DNA of 45,701 nt, from NCBI GenBank assembly GCA_028822695.1, contig JAPKDA010000007.1, forward strand, positions 1-45,701. Reading direction: 5' to 3'. Position numbers and translations under genes: made by a program. Below are positions 7,297-15,811 of this stretch, in pieces. The notes below the pieces were generated by a model. That model did not search any database and was not told where the DNA came from. It saw nothing but the letters and a program-made list of their open reading frames with translations. Positions within the stretch are counted from its first letter, which is position 1; each line of letters opens with the position of its first letter. Origin of the DNA: Akkermansiaceae bacterium. Its GTDB lineage: Bacteria; Verrucomicrobiota; Verrucomicrobiia; Verrucomicrobiales; Akkermansiaceae.

Positions 7297-9864
7297 GTGC
7301 TGCTCCGCTCCGCATTCTCCGCCGTTATCCTCATTCTGTCCCTCGGACAACCCGCGGTTGCGCAGGCTGCCGTCAATCTGGAGACCAGCAAGTTATACCA
7401 GGAAGCCCTGCGTGCCCTCAAAGGAGAGCAAACCGATCTCGCCGCCCAACGCTTCAACGAGTTCCTCTCCACCCTCAAGGAAGACGATCCCAACCGACCC
7501 ACCGTCCTCCTCCGAATCGGGGAAGCCATGGTTCGCTCCGGAGATGTGGAGGAAGCACTCAAGCGCCTTGCTGACCCCTCACTTGCCAAACTCGAGGAAG
7601 CAACATTCTGGTCTGCCAGTGCTCAGGCCGGTCTCGGACGACTCAAGGACGCCGCCGACACTTTGGGAAAACTCGCCGATTCAAAAGACCCCCGCCTCAA
7701 ACGAGTCGCCACCCTCGGCCGAGCCCGTCTGCTCGCCAGCTTGGGAAACCTCCGCGAGGCCGACGAGATCCTCAAAACGGTCGATCCGGGCCCCGGCAAA
7801 AAATCGGACCAGGAAGCCCTCCTCCTCCGTGCTTCCGTTCTCATGGAAGAATCGAAATTCAAGGAAGCCGCCACACTCCTCGACTCGGTCGACACGGTCG
7901 TCCCCAGCCTCAAAAAACGAAAGACCTACAACCTCGCCCTCATCGCCCTCGCTACTGAGGAATACGAGAACGCGCACGGCCATTTCACCGAACTCACGAA
8001 GTCACCTTCCCACTTCAGCACCCCCATCTACCGGAGCGTCATTCTCGGCAGCAGCGACGCCCTTCACAAACTCGATCGTGACGCCGAAGCCATCGACCAA
8101 CTCTTGGGCTACCTCAACACCCAACCCCACAGCCAATTCATCGAACCCTTCTTCCGTCGCCTGATGTCCTTGAGCGCTGGCAACGATGCCCTTCGTAGTA
8201 AAGTTGAAGCCCGCATCATCGCATGGACAGGCATCGATCCAGAAAACAAAGGAAGCCTTCTCCGCCCTACCGACAACCCCTTCCCAGGGACCCTTCCCCA
8301 AAACGCGCCACTCACCCGCACCAACCTCACCGCCTACGCGCTATACCATCGGGCCCTCCTCCTCACCGAAAAGAACAACCTCGAATCAGTCGTAGAAGCC
8401 CGCTCCGTCTTGAATCAACTGCGCCTTAATCACCCAAACCACCCCCTCTCGGTGCAATCTCTCTTGGAAACCGGCCGCATGTTCCTCGCCGAGAAGAAGC
8501 CCGACCAAGCGCTCACCGCCCTCGCCGCGCTATCCGCCGTCGCCAAGTCACCCGCCTTGAAATCCCTCGCCGCCGAACTCACCGCTCGGGTCCAATTTGC
8601 GCAAGGCGACTTCGACGAGGCCTCTGGAGCATTCGCCCAGGCCCGGGCCACGTTGCAAACCGACGACAAGAGCTTCACGGCCATCAACCAAGGCCTCGCC
8701 CTCCTCCAAGCCGAAGATGGATCCGCATTCGAGGAACTCATGGTCTCCCTGAAGGACTCCGATGCCGCCCCCACCCTGGCCTTGGAACAGGCCCTTCACC
8801 TCGCCGCCAATCGAGACACGAAAGCCGGCCCCCTTCTCGACAGCTTTATTCGGAAGAATCCGACCTCCCCTCGGATCATCGAAGCGAGACTCAGCTTCGC
8901 TGAAATTTCGGTCTTCGTTGATCCCCACAATCCCGAGATGGCGGGAGCACAACTTGACTCTATCGACTATGGCAAGCTCTCCCAGACATTCTCCCTCCGC
9001 CACCTTCTCGCCCGTCTGCGCCATGCCGAGCTCTCTGGAAACTGGGATCCCGCCATCGCCGAAGCAAATTCCTACCTCGACATCCACGACAAGGAAACCG
9101 ACCCCGGAATTCGCCTGAAACTCGCCGAAGCCTACTACCGGAACGGCGACTTCAACCGAGCCCGCATTCAGTTCGTTCAAGCCGCTAAAAACGAACAAGC
9201 TCCCGCACAACGGGAAGTCGCTCGCTTTTACGCCGCCAAAGCCGGCATGCGGGAAGGCACTGATCAGGCCCGCAGCAGTGCCATCGAACTCTTCGAGGAG
9301 GTCGCCAAGTCAGACTCTCTCCTCGCCACCGACGCCCGGCTCCAACTCGCCCGGGCCCACCTTGATGCCTCCAACCCGGAGAAATCCATCGAGGCCCTCG
9401 AGCCGCTCGTCAAGAACACCAACGCAGGACAACCCCACATCGACGCCCTCATTCTGACCACCGAGGCCTACCGTGCCCGGGGCAACACGGAAGACCTCGA
9501 GAACTGCCTCAAGGTCTACGACGCGATCCTCGATCAGGAAGACCTCGCCTACCCCCTGAACAACCGTATCCACTTTCTCAAGGGCCTCACCTTGGAACAA
9601 CTCCACCAACCCGCAAAAGCCCTCGATTCCTACTACAGAGTCATCAATGGCGAGAACCTCAAGGAAGGAGAGGCGATCAGCGAGTGGAAATGGTACTACG
9701 ACTGCGGGTTCAGCGCTCTGAAATTGCTCAAGGATGGCAAGCGCTGGCGTGCCGCCTTCGGCGTCGGACGCACCCTCCAGTTGTCCGGCGGCCCCCGGGC
9801 CAAGGAGGCTAAAGAGCAAGCCGAGGACATCCAGCTCAGACACATGATCTGGGACAAGGAATAG
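7297..9864 (+). CDS. Large secreted tetratricopeptide-repeat protein
   Basis: An 855-residue protein begins with a signal peptide (from MLLRSAFSAVILILSLG to about AQAAV). The rest is almost all paired helices with TPR-like spacing: repeated A-x-x-x-F/Y and G/A-pattern helices such as ALRALKGEQTDLAAQRFNEF, EATFWSASAQAGLGRLKDAA, ALTALAALSAVAKSPALKSL and KLAEAYYRNGDFNRARIQF. I see no catalytic domain. TPR solenoids bind proteins, so a periplasmic scaffold role is plausible, but this is inference. The start is a GTG at 7297; no better upstream start exists. It lies 44 bp after upp and 48 bp before the aminotransferase gene, on the same strand. Confidence 0.8.
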   Translation: MLLRSAFSAVILILSLGQPAVAQAAVNLETSKLYQEALRALKGEQTDLAAQRFNEFLSTLKEDDPNRPTVLLRIGEAMVRSGDVEEALKRLADPSLAKLEEATFWSASAQAGLGRLKDAADTLGKLADSKDPRLKRVATLGRARLLASLGNLREADEILKTVDPGPGKKSDQEALLLRASVLMEESKFKEAATLLDSVDTVVPSLKKRKTYNLALIALATEEYENAHGHFTELTKSPSHFSTPIYRSVILGSSDALHKLDRDAEAIDQLLGYLNTQPHSQFIEPFFRRLMSLSAGNDALRSKVEARIIAWTGIDPENKGSLLRPTDNPFPGTLPQNAPLTRTNLTAYALYHRALLLTEKNNLESVVEARSVLNQLRLNHPNHPLSVQSLLETGRMFLAEKKPDQALTALAALSAVAKSPALKSLAAELTARVQFAQGDFDEASGAFAQARATLQTDDKSFTAINQGLALLQAEDGSAFEELMVSLKDSDAAPTLALEQALHLAANRDTKAGPLLDSFIRKNPTSPRIIEARLSFAEISVFVDPHNPEMAGAQLDSIDYGKLSQTFSLRHLLARLRHAELSGNWDPAIAEANSYLDIHDKETDPGIRLKLAEAYYRNGDFNRARIQFVQAAKNEQAPAQREVARFYAAKAGMREGTDQARSSAIELFEEVAKSDSLLATDARLQLARAHLDASNPEKSIEALEPLVKNTNAGQPHIDALILTTEAYRARGNTEDLENCLKVYDAILDQEDLAYPLNNRIHFLKGLTLEQLHQPAKALDSYYRVINGENLKEGEAISEWKWYYDCGFSALKLLKDGKRWRAAFGVGRTLQLSGGPRAKEAKEQAEDIQLRHMIWDKE

Positions 9865-9912
9865 AGCAATCCGCGCTCGACAGGACGGCAGGTCTTGGCA
9901 TGTTTTACCACG

Positions 9913-10995
9913 ATGCCACTGCCCAAACTTTTCATCCCCGGCCCTGTCGACATCTCCCCGGAAACCTTCCAAGCCATGTGCCAGCCGATGATCGGCCACC
10001 GTGGCGCCGACTTTGAGGCTCTCTACGCATCCATCCAGCCCGGCCTCCAGCAGATCCTCGGCACCAGTAAACCGGTCTACATCTCCACCTCCTCCGCTTG
10101 GGGTGTCATGGAAGGCGCCATCCGCAACCTCGTCCAAACCAAGGTTCTCAACCTTTGCTGCGGAGCTTTTTCAGACAAGTGGTACGGCGTCGCCAGAAGC
10201 TGCGGCAAACAAGCCGAAAAAATCCAAGTCGAGTGGGGCCAGGCCATCGACCCCGCCGCAGTAAAATCGAAGCTTGAAGAAGGCGCTTTCGACACGGTGA
10301 CCCTCGTGCACAACGAAACGTCCACCGGCGTCATGAACCCGCTGAAGGAGATCTCCGAAGTCGTGAAGAGCTTCCCCGGTGTCCTTCTCGTGGTTGATAC
10401 AGTCTCCTCACTCTCCGCCGTCCCCACTCCCGTCGACGAACTCAATGTCGACGTCCTCCTCGCGGGCGTTCAGAAGGCTCTCGCCCTCCCTCCCGGTCTC
10501 GCCGTCTTCACCGCATCGGAAGCCGCCTTGGAACGCGCTGCCACCACCGAAGGCCGCGGCTACTACTTCGACTTTCTCGAGTTCGCCAAGAACGGTGAGA
10601 AAAACAACACGCCTTCCACACCAGCCATCAGCCTCCTCTACGCCCTCAAACAAAAGGTCGACGAGATCCTCGCCGAAGGACTGCAGGCCCGCTACGACCG
10701 CCACGCCCAACTCAATAATCAGGTCCACGCCTGGGCCGATCAATACGGCATCAAAAATTTCGCCCCCGAAGGATTCGAATCAAAATCCCTCTCCTGCTTC
10801 ACCACTCCGGAGAACCTCGACCTCTCCGGGTTCATCAAGGCCGTGCGTCAAAAGCACAACATCCTCATCAACGGCGGCTACGGAAAGATCAAGGGAACGA
10901 CCTTCCGAATCAGCAACATGGGCAACGAGACCGAGGCCAGCATCAATGAAATGCTTGCCGCCCTCGACGACGTGATCCCCGAGTTCCTCAGCTAG
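9913..10995 (+). CDS. Class V aminotransferase (alanine/serine-glyoxylate type)
   Basis: This PLP-dependent transaminase resembles the alanine-glyoxylate/serine-pyruvate group, with its N-terminal motif FIPGPVDISPE. The PLP pocket is seen in SSAWGVMEGAIRN, LVHNETSTGVMNP (substrate and pyridine contacts) and VVDTVSSLSA. The Schiff-base Lys188 lies in AGVQKALALPPG. I prefer the ATG at 9913 over a TTG at 9895 because family members start right at the PGP motif. At 360 residues it is full length. The amino donor and acceptor cannot be fixed from sequence; serine or phosphoserine metabolism is also possible. It is the last gene of the leading + strand block. Confidence 0.9.
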   Translation: MPLPKLFIPGPVDISPETFQAMCQPMIGHRGADFEALYASIQPGLQQILGTSKPVYISTSSAWGVMEGAIRNLVQTKVLNLCCGAFSDKWYGVARSCGKQAEKIQVEWGQAIDPAAVKSKLEEGAFDTVTLVHNETSTGVMNPLKEISEVVKSFPGVLLVVDTVSSLSAVPTPVDELNVDVLLAGVQKALALPPGLAVFTASEAALERAATTEGRGYYFDFLEFAKNGEKNNTPSTPAISLLYALKQKVDEILAEGLQARYDRHAQLNNQVHAWADQYGIKNFAPEGFESKSLSCFTTPENLDLSGFIKAVRQKHNILINGGYGKIKGTTFRISNMGNETEASINEMLAALDDVIPEFLS

Positions 10996-11025
10996 GAACT
11001 AGTCTTTCATCACCTTGCTCTGCCA

Positions 11026-11415
11026 CTAGTCCCCGCTCGGCTTCCCGTCGGGCTTGAGCCACGCCACGCTTTGCTTCTCCAGCTTGATCAGGACCCCTTC
11101 CCTCCGAGATGCCACTTGCCGGCAAAGAAGGTCTTATCGCCAGCCTCCTTAAAGGCCTCCACCAAGGTGACCTCTCCCGCCGGGAGTGACCTCACATACT
11201 GAGGCGGCATTAACGACCGCTTCTCCGTCTTTACCTGCGCGGCACCCACGGACGCCCCGATCCAGTCCGTAATTCCATGCCGCGTCGGATAGATCCCCAG
11301 AAAGATACTCGCCCGAGACGGACTACAGACCTGGCACTTGGCATGGCCCTGCCTGAAGCGCATTCCACTCCCTGCCAAGCCATCGATGTGAGGAGTCTCA
11401 TAACAGGGTTCCTCA
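11026..11415 (-). pseudogene. Sulfatase relic, internally deleted
   Basis: On the minus strand a frame from about 11415 reads CYETPHIDGLAGSGMRFRQG, then CSPSRA (a perfect formylglycine motif), IYPTRHGITDW, LVEAFKEAGDKTFFAGKWHL and a TGA. These are consecutive blocks of the N-terminal third of a sulfatase. In another frame a short tail follows directly (VLIKLEKQSVAWLKPDGKPS to TAG at 11026-11028) that resembles a sulfatase C-terminal end. No start codon or signal peptide precedes it: a TGA lies three codons upstream of the fragment at about 11430. Metal ligands of the C-terminal half are missing. It is a decayed paralogue, not a copy of the intact sulfatase at 412. Confidence 0.8.
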
Positions 11416-11476
11416 ACCCACCCTCACCATCGCCGGGGGCGTCAACAATCTAATGACCGCAGAACACCAGCCAACC

Positions 11477-11644
11477 TTACAGATCGAGACACCCTTTCGC
11501 ACACATCATTCCGCCCACCATCATGAGTGGAAGCCCCAGAAGCAACGCGATCAGCAGGAAGGGCCCGAAAAACAAACCCAAGCCGCAAATCCCCATCCCC
11601 AAAAAGAACAAGAATGCCCCAAGCCCCTTTCGCGCCGGAAGCAT
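11477..11644 (-). CDS. 55-residue hydrophobic membrane protein
   Basis: A short frame starts at an ATG two bases past the stop of the pepP gene and ends at TAA 11477-11479. The product begins MLPARKGLGAFLFFLGMGIC and continues with a Leu/Gly/Phe-rich stretch, a Pro-kinked second hydrophobic segment (LLIALLLGLPLMMVGGMM) and a short tail CAKGCLDL with two cysteines. It therefore looks like a hairpin of two membrane helices with a positive N-terminus. Tight spacing to pepP suggests translational coupling in a nadK-pepP-small protein unit. I do not recognise a family. The composition is too hydrophobic and orderly to be a random shadow frame, but homologues would be needed to be sure. Confidence 0.55.
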   Translation of the reverse strand: MLPARKGLGAFLFFLGMGICGLGLFFGPFLLIALLLGLPLMMVGGMMCAKGCLDL

Positions 11645-11646
11645 CA

Positions 11647-12942
11647 CTACGGATTCATCAACTCCTCGATCTCCTCTGCCTCCACTGGAATATTCTTAAA
11701 GAGGTCAATGTTCGCATCCTTGCCGATCAAAATGTCGTTCTCAATCCGAACCCCCATACCTTCCTCGCGGATGTAGATCCCTGGCTCCACAGTAAAGACC
11801 ATCCCTTCCCGCACCGGCTCATGCGGCGGACAAACATCGTGCACATCGAGCCCAAGATGGTGACCGATCCCGTGCATGTAGTACTTTTTCACCAAAGGCT
11901 TGGTCAGTGGATCCTGCTCCTTCGCTTCCTTCACATCGATCAAGCCGATCCCAATGAGAGCGACCTCCATCATTTCGATCGTCTGATCAGCCCACTCCTT
12001 TGGCGTAATGCCGGGACGCAGGATGTCGCAGGAACCTTTAAAGACACTCAGACAGGCATCGTAGACATCCCTCTGCCTCGGCGAGAAGCGTCCGTTCACC
12101 GGCACAGTTCGCGTCATGTCCGCATTCCAGTTCGCCCACTCTGCCCCAACATCCATCAGCAACATGTCGCCATCCGCACAGACACAACTGTTTTCCACGT
12201 AGTGAAGCACGCAGGCGTTCTTGCCCGACCCGATGATTGGCGGGTAGGCGAACCCGCGGGACCGGCTTCGCAGAAATTCATGCATATATTCCGCTTCGAT
12301 CTCCCACTCCCCGACGCCCGGCTTGATGAAACCAAGAGCGCGCCTGAAACCCGCCTCGGTAATATCGGTCGCCTTCTGCAACTGCTGCACCTCGATCTCA
12401 TCCTTGATGATCCGCAACTCGTGCATGAATGGCGAAAGACGATCATAGCGGTGCAAGGGATAGCGGGCCTGGCAGGATTTAATGAAGCGATCATTCCTCG
12501 TCTCCACCACCGCCGCGGCACGAAGGTGCTCATTGGTGGAGAGAACAATTGAAGACGCCTGCGGCACCAATCGGTGCATGTGAGCCTCAAAGCCGTCGAC
12601 CCACTCCACCCGGGAAACTCCAGACACCTCCGTCGCCCCTTCCTTCGTCAATTTGTCCCCTTCCCAAATCGCAATCAGTTCACTGGTCTCCTTCACTAGC
12701 AAGATCTCCCGATCCCGCTCATCCTTGGCATCCGGAAACAGGATCAACACCGTTTCCTCCTGATCCACCCCACTCAGATAGAATAAATCGCGATTCTGGT
12801 GAAATGGCAGAACACCGTCCGCATTGGAGGGAAGAATGTCGTTCGCATGAAGAATCACTAAGGCACCCGGAGGCAGCAGCCTCCGCAACCGCTCTCGGTT
12901 CCCTACAAATAGTCCTGTATCAATTTGATCGTATCTCATCAT
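11647..12942 (-). CDS. pepP: Xaa-Pro aminopeptidase (aminopeptidase P, M24B)
   Basis: This dinuclear metal peptidase removes N-terminal residues that precede proline. The N-terminal half is the aminopeptidase P creatinase-like domain (HQNRDLFYLSGVDQEETVLIL). The C-terminal pita-bread fold carries the metal ligands: Asp in LLMDVGAEWANWNADMTRT (two Asp), His in YMHGIGHHLGLDVHD, Glu in FTVEPGIY and Glu in GVRIENDILI. At 431 residues it is normal for the long bacterial form. The start is the first of two ATG codons at 12942. It lies 14 bp downstream of the nadK stop, and a 55-residue membrane protein gene follows it two bases after its own stop. Confidence 0.94.
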   Translation of the reverse strand: MMRYDQIDTGLFVGNRERLRRLLPPGALVILHANDILPSNADGVLPFHQNRDLFYLSGVDQEETVLILFPDAKDERDREILLVKETSELIAIWEGDKLTKEGATEVSGVSRVEWVDGFEAHMHRLVPQASSIVLSTNEHLRAAAVVETRNDRFIKSCQARYPLHRYDRLSPFMHELRIIKDEIEVQQLQKATDITEAGFRRALGFIKPGVGEWEIEAEYMHEFLRSRSRGFAYPPIIGSGKNACVLHYVENSCVCADGDMLLMDVGAEWANWNADMTRTVPVNGRFSPRQRDVYDACLSVFKGSCDILRPGITPKEWADQTIEMMEVALIGIGLIDVKEAKEQDPLTKPLVKKYYMHGIGHHLGLDVHDVCPPHEPVREGMVFTVEPGIYIREEGMGVRIENDILIGKDANIDLFKNIPVEAEEIEELMNP

Positions 12943-12956
12943 AAAAGTAAGTCCTC

Positions 12957-13805
12957 TTAAACTCGGCCGTGCCAGCGAAGCTTACGGCGCAATGTATCGT
13001 AGAACGAATGCCCCGGCATTCGCACCAGTAACAACGGATCCGTTGCTTTCTCAACCCTAACCACACAGCCCTGCGCCAAGCGCAACACCTTCCGACCATC
13101 CACGGTGAACAGGATCGGCTCGTTGTTCTCTCCGGCTGATTGAATCTCCACCACCGAGTCGTCCCCCACGATCAGCGATCGATTGCTCAAACTGTGCGGA
13201 CAAATCGGACTCAACACGAACACCCCGGCCCGCGGACTGATCAGCGGACCACCCGCCGCAAGTGAGTAAGCAGTCGAACCAGTCGGAGTTGCGACAATCA
13301 ATCCGTCTGCCCGGTAGTGATTCAACAAGTCCCCATCGATCCGAGCCTCCAACGAAACCAGACGTCCCGTCTCACCCCGCATGAGCACGACCTCGTTCAT
13401 CGCCAAAAATTCCCGAACCCCTTTGCCCTCCTCCTCCATCCTCACTTTCAGCATCGATCGCTCCACGATTTCCTGGGTTCCAGCCTCCAAGACAGCCGCA
13501 AATTCGTCGATTTCCTCGTCCTGACAGGCTGTCAGGAAGCCGAGAGTCCCAATGTTGATTCCTGCCACCGGAGCCGGGCAGCCTCCCATCGTGTGTAGGG
13601 TATTGAGCAAAGTGCCGTCACCACCGAGCGAAATCACCAAGTCCACCCCCTCCCAAAACCTTTCCAACCCCTTTTCTCCCAACAGCTTAGCGGTCTCCAC
13701 CTCCAGCTGAAGCTGAAACCCCCGCCCCTCCAGAGCCTTCCGAACCGCCCGGAGCGCCCCAAGGGCCTCCGGCTTCCGAGGGTGCGCCACGATGCCAATG
13801 TTCAC
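12957..13805 (-). CDS. nadK: NAD kinase
   Basis: The enzyme phosphorylates NAD to NADP using ATP or polyphosphate. The signature GGDGT lies at residues 61-65 (VISLGGDGTLLNT), followed by GINIGTLGFLT, the NE motif in FLAMNEVVL, and the conserved YRADGLIVATPTGSTAYSLAAGGP block with the SPICPHSLSNR stretch. The length, 282 residues, is typical. It is transcribed divergently from rpmI, so the 178-bp gap 13806-13983 should hold promoters for both directions. It heads the minus-strand unit nadK-pepP-small membrane protein. Confidence 0.96.
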   Translation of the reverse strand: MNIGIVAHPRKPEALGALRAVRKALEGRGFQLQLEVETAKLLGEKGLERFWEGVDLVISLGGDGTLLNTLHTMGGCPAPVAGINIGTLGFLTACQDEEIDEFAAVLEAGTQEIVERSMLKVRMEEEGKGVREFLAMNEVVLMRGETGRLVSLEARIDGDLLNHYRADGLIVATPTGSTAYSLAAGGPLISPRAGVFVLSPICPHSLSNRSLIVGDDSVVEIQSAGENNEPILFTVDGRKVLRLAQGCVVRVEKATDPLLLVRMPGHSFYDTLRRKLRWHGRV

Positions 13806-13983
13806 GCCCCTCCTCTAACGGCCCTCCCGCGCCGCGTCGAAGCCATTTTTCACCAAGTATCAGCTTCGGGTCACGCCCGCCCCCTTCCAGCCGCCTTCAC
13901 CCTCTCAGCGACCCACAAAAGATTCCTCAAATTGACGAAAAAGCCCTTGAATTCCCAACGACTGCGGATAGCCTCCGCGCCCC

Positions 13984-14193
13984 ATGGCCCGAGCCGCAGG
14001 AAAAGCAAAAACTCGTAAAGCAGTCGCCAAACGCTTCAAGGTGACTGGTACCGGGAAGATATTGCGTCGTAAACAAGGAAAGCGGCACCTTCTTCAGAAG
14101 AAGAGCCGCAAGCGCAAGCGTGCGCTTGGTAAAGCCGCCCTTGTCTCCGCCGCAGATTTGAAAAACGTGAGAGCATCTTTGCCCTTCGCATAA
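13984..14193 (+). CDS. rpmI: 50S ribosomal protein L35
   Basis: This is a small basic protein of the large ribosomal subunit. The sequence ([20 protein letters not shown], then [19 protein letters not shown] and a C-terminal LPFA) is a clear L35 of 69 residues, with the typical KRF and GKRH motifs. It precedes rplT by 123 bp. The usual upstream infC gene (IF-3) is absent; instead the neighbour is divergently oriented nadK. Confidence 0.96.
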   Translation: MARAAGKAKTRKAVAKRFKVTGTGKILRRKQGKRHLLQKKSRKRKRALGKAALVSAADLKNVRASLPFA

Positions 14194-14316
14194 TTCTTCC
14201 CAAGGTTCAATTCTGGACCAACCTTCAAGCAGCCTGCCCGCCCCCCGCGGGATAAAGAATGGATGAGACTGCTGGAGTTCACTAAATAACAATCCGTTCA
14301 CGAAAGGAAATATAAC

Positions 14317-14685
14317 ATGCCACGTGCAACCAATGGCCCCGCTAGCCGAAAGAGACGCAAACGCGTTCTTCTTCGTGCCAAGGGCTTCCGGGGCTTCCGC
14401 TCCAAACTATATCGCTACGCCAAAGACGCCGTCTACAAGGCGCGTCAATACGAATACCGCGACCGTAAAAAGCGCAAAGGTCAATTCCGTCGTCTCTGGA
14501 TCCAGCGCATCAGCGCTGCCTCCCGTGGCCGCGGACTCACTTACAGCCGCTTCATCGAAGGACTGGTTGCGGCCAACATCGAAGTCGATCGCAAGATCCT
14601 CTCCGATATCGCGATCCACGACGAAGCTGCGTTTGACGCCATCTTTGAGCAGGCCAAGGCCGCGCTTGAACAAAAGGCCGCCTAA
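14317..14685 (+). CDS. rplT: 50S ribosomal protein L20
   Basis: This is an early assembly protein of the large subunit that binds 23S rRNA and, in many bacteria, represses its own operon. The sequence shows the L20 signatures [22 protein letters not shown]-like [20 protein letters not shown] and [12 protein letters not shown], with SRFIEGL downstream. The length is 122 residues. An AGGAAAT-type ribosome site (GAAAGGAAAT) lies just before the ATG. The 123-bp rpmI-rplT gap could hold a regulatory RNA structure, but I cannot define one. A strong terminator follows. Confidence 0.97.
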   Translation: MPRATNGPASRKRRKRVLLRAKGFRGFRSKLYRYAKDAVYKARQYEYRDRKKRKGQFRRLWIQRISAASRGRGLTYSRFIEGLVAANIEVDRKILSDIAIHDEAAFDAIFEQAKAALEQKAA

Positions 14686-14714
14686 CGCTCCGCTTCGCCA
14701 CAGACCGAAATTTC

Positions 14715-14751
14715 AAACATGGCCGCGGAGTAATCCCGGCCATGTTTTTCT
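14715..14751 (+). terminator. Rho-independent terminator after rplT
   Basis: An 11-bp perfect stem, AAACATGGCCG (14715-14725) with CGGCCATGTTT (14737-14747), encloses an 11-nt loop and runs into a T tract (TTTTTCTTT). It lies 30 bp past the rplT stop and 43 bp before pheS. It separates the ribosomal-protein unit from pheST, or attenuates read-through into it. Confidence 0.88.
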
Positions 14752-14793
14752 TTATACACCAAGACCACCCATCTATCCTATCAACACTCGTTC

Positions 14794-15810
14794 ATGAAGG
14801 AGGAGATCCAACAAATCCAATCCGACGCCCTCGCCGCAATCGAGGCCGCCACCGACGAAGCTACCCTCGAACAGACCAAGGTCGATTTCCTTGGCAAGAA
14901 AGGTCGCCTCACCGGAGCCGCCGGAGCCATGCGCACTCTTTCTAAAGAAGAGAAACCCGCCGCAGGCCAACTCCTCAACGCCGCCCGGGGCGCTATTACC
15001 GAAGCCCTCGACACACGTCGGGCAGGTCTTCAAGACGATGCGGACCGAAAATCCCTCGAGGGACTCGACCTCACCCTCCCCGGTCGCCCCCTTCCCTCTG
15101 GCGGACTCCATCCCCTGAGCCTCCTCAAGGATGAAGCGATCCAAATCCTCCGCCGCCTCGGCTTCGCACTCGCCGAAGGCCCCGAGATCGAAACCGAGTA
15201 TCACTGCTTCGACGCTCTCAACACTCCACCGGAACACCCCGCCCGAAACGAGAAGGACACCTTCTACTTCGACAGCGGAAAACTCCTCCGTACCCACACG
15301 TCCTCCGTGCAGATCCGCACCATGGAAAAGGACGCGCCACCGATCCGCATCATCGCACCCGGATCCGCTTATCGCCGCGATGAAATCGATGCCACTCACC
15401 TCTCCGTCTTCAACCAACTTGAAGGCCTCTGCGTCGATGAAGACATTCAGGTCGGCGATCTAAAAGGCACCCTCGAGTTTTTCTTCCGCGCCCTCTTCGG
15501 TGAAGACACCAACGTCCGCTTCCGCCCCCACTTCTTCCCGTTCACGGAACCCAGTTTCGAAATCGACATCATGCTCCACGTCGAAGGCCATGATCCCAAG
15601 TGGATCGAGGTCGCCGGTTGCGGCATGGTCGACCCTGCGGTCTTCGAGTCCCTCTCATTGAAACGAGGTGACGATGCTTACAGCCCCGACAAAATCACGG
15701 GCTTCGCATTCGGTATGGGCCTGGATCGCCTCGCCATGATCAAGTGGGGCATCCGAGACATCCGCCTCCTCATCGAAAACGACGCACGCTTCCTCTCACA
15801 GTTCTCCTGA
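14794..15810 (+). CDS. pheS: Phenylalanine--tRNA ligase alpha subunit
   Basis: This is the catalytic subunit of the alpha2-beta2 PheRS that charges tRNA-Phe. An N-terminal coiled coil (about residues 1-85, with FLGKKGRLTG) precedes the class II core: motif 1 region HPLSLLKDEA, FDALNTPPEHPARNEKDTFY, LLRTHTSSVQIRTM, motif 2 in GSAYRRDEIDATH with FNQLEGLCVD, and motif 3 in GFAFGMGLDRLAMIKWGI. At 338 residues it is full length. pheT follows after 1 bp, as expected for a stoichiometric complex. Confidence 0.98.
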   Translation: MKEEIQQIQSDALAAIEAATDEATLEQTKVDFLGKKGRLTGAAGAMRTLSKEEKPAAGQLLNAARGAITEALDTRRAGLQDDADRKSLEGLDLTLPGRPLPSGGLHPLSLLKDEAIQILRRLGFALAEGPEIETEYHCFDALNTPPEHPARNEKDTFYFDSGKLLRTHTSSVQIRTMEKDAPPIRIIAPGSAYRRDEIDATHLSVFNQLEGLCVDEDIQVGDLKGTLEFFFRALFGEDTNVRFRPHFFPFTEPSFEIDIMLHVEGHDPKWIEVAGCGMVDPAVFESLSLKRGDDAYSPDKITGFAFGMGLDRLAMIKWGIRDIRLLIENDARFLSQFS

Positions 15811-15811
15811 T

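Noticed and set aside
13806-13983. Promoter with TTGACG upstream of rpmI
   Set aside because: A TTGACG is present near 13934, but no acceptable -10 element lies 16-18 bp downstream, so I do not call it.
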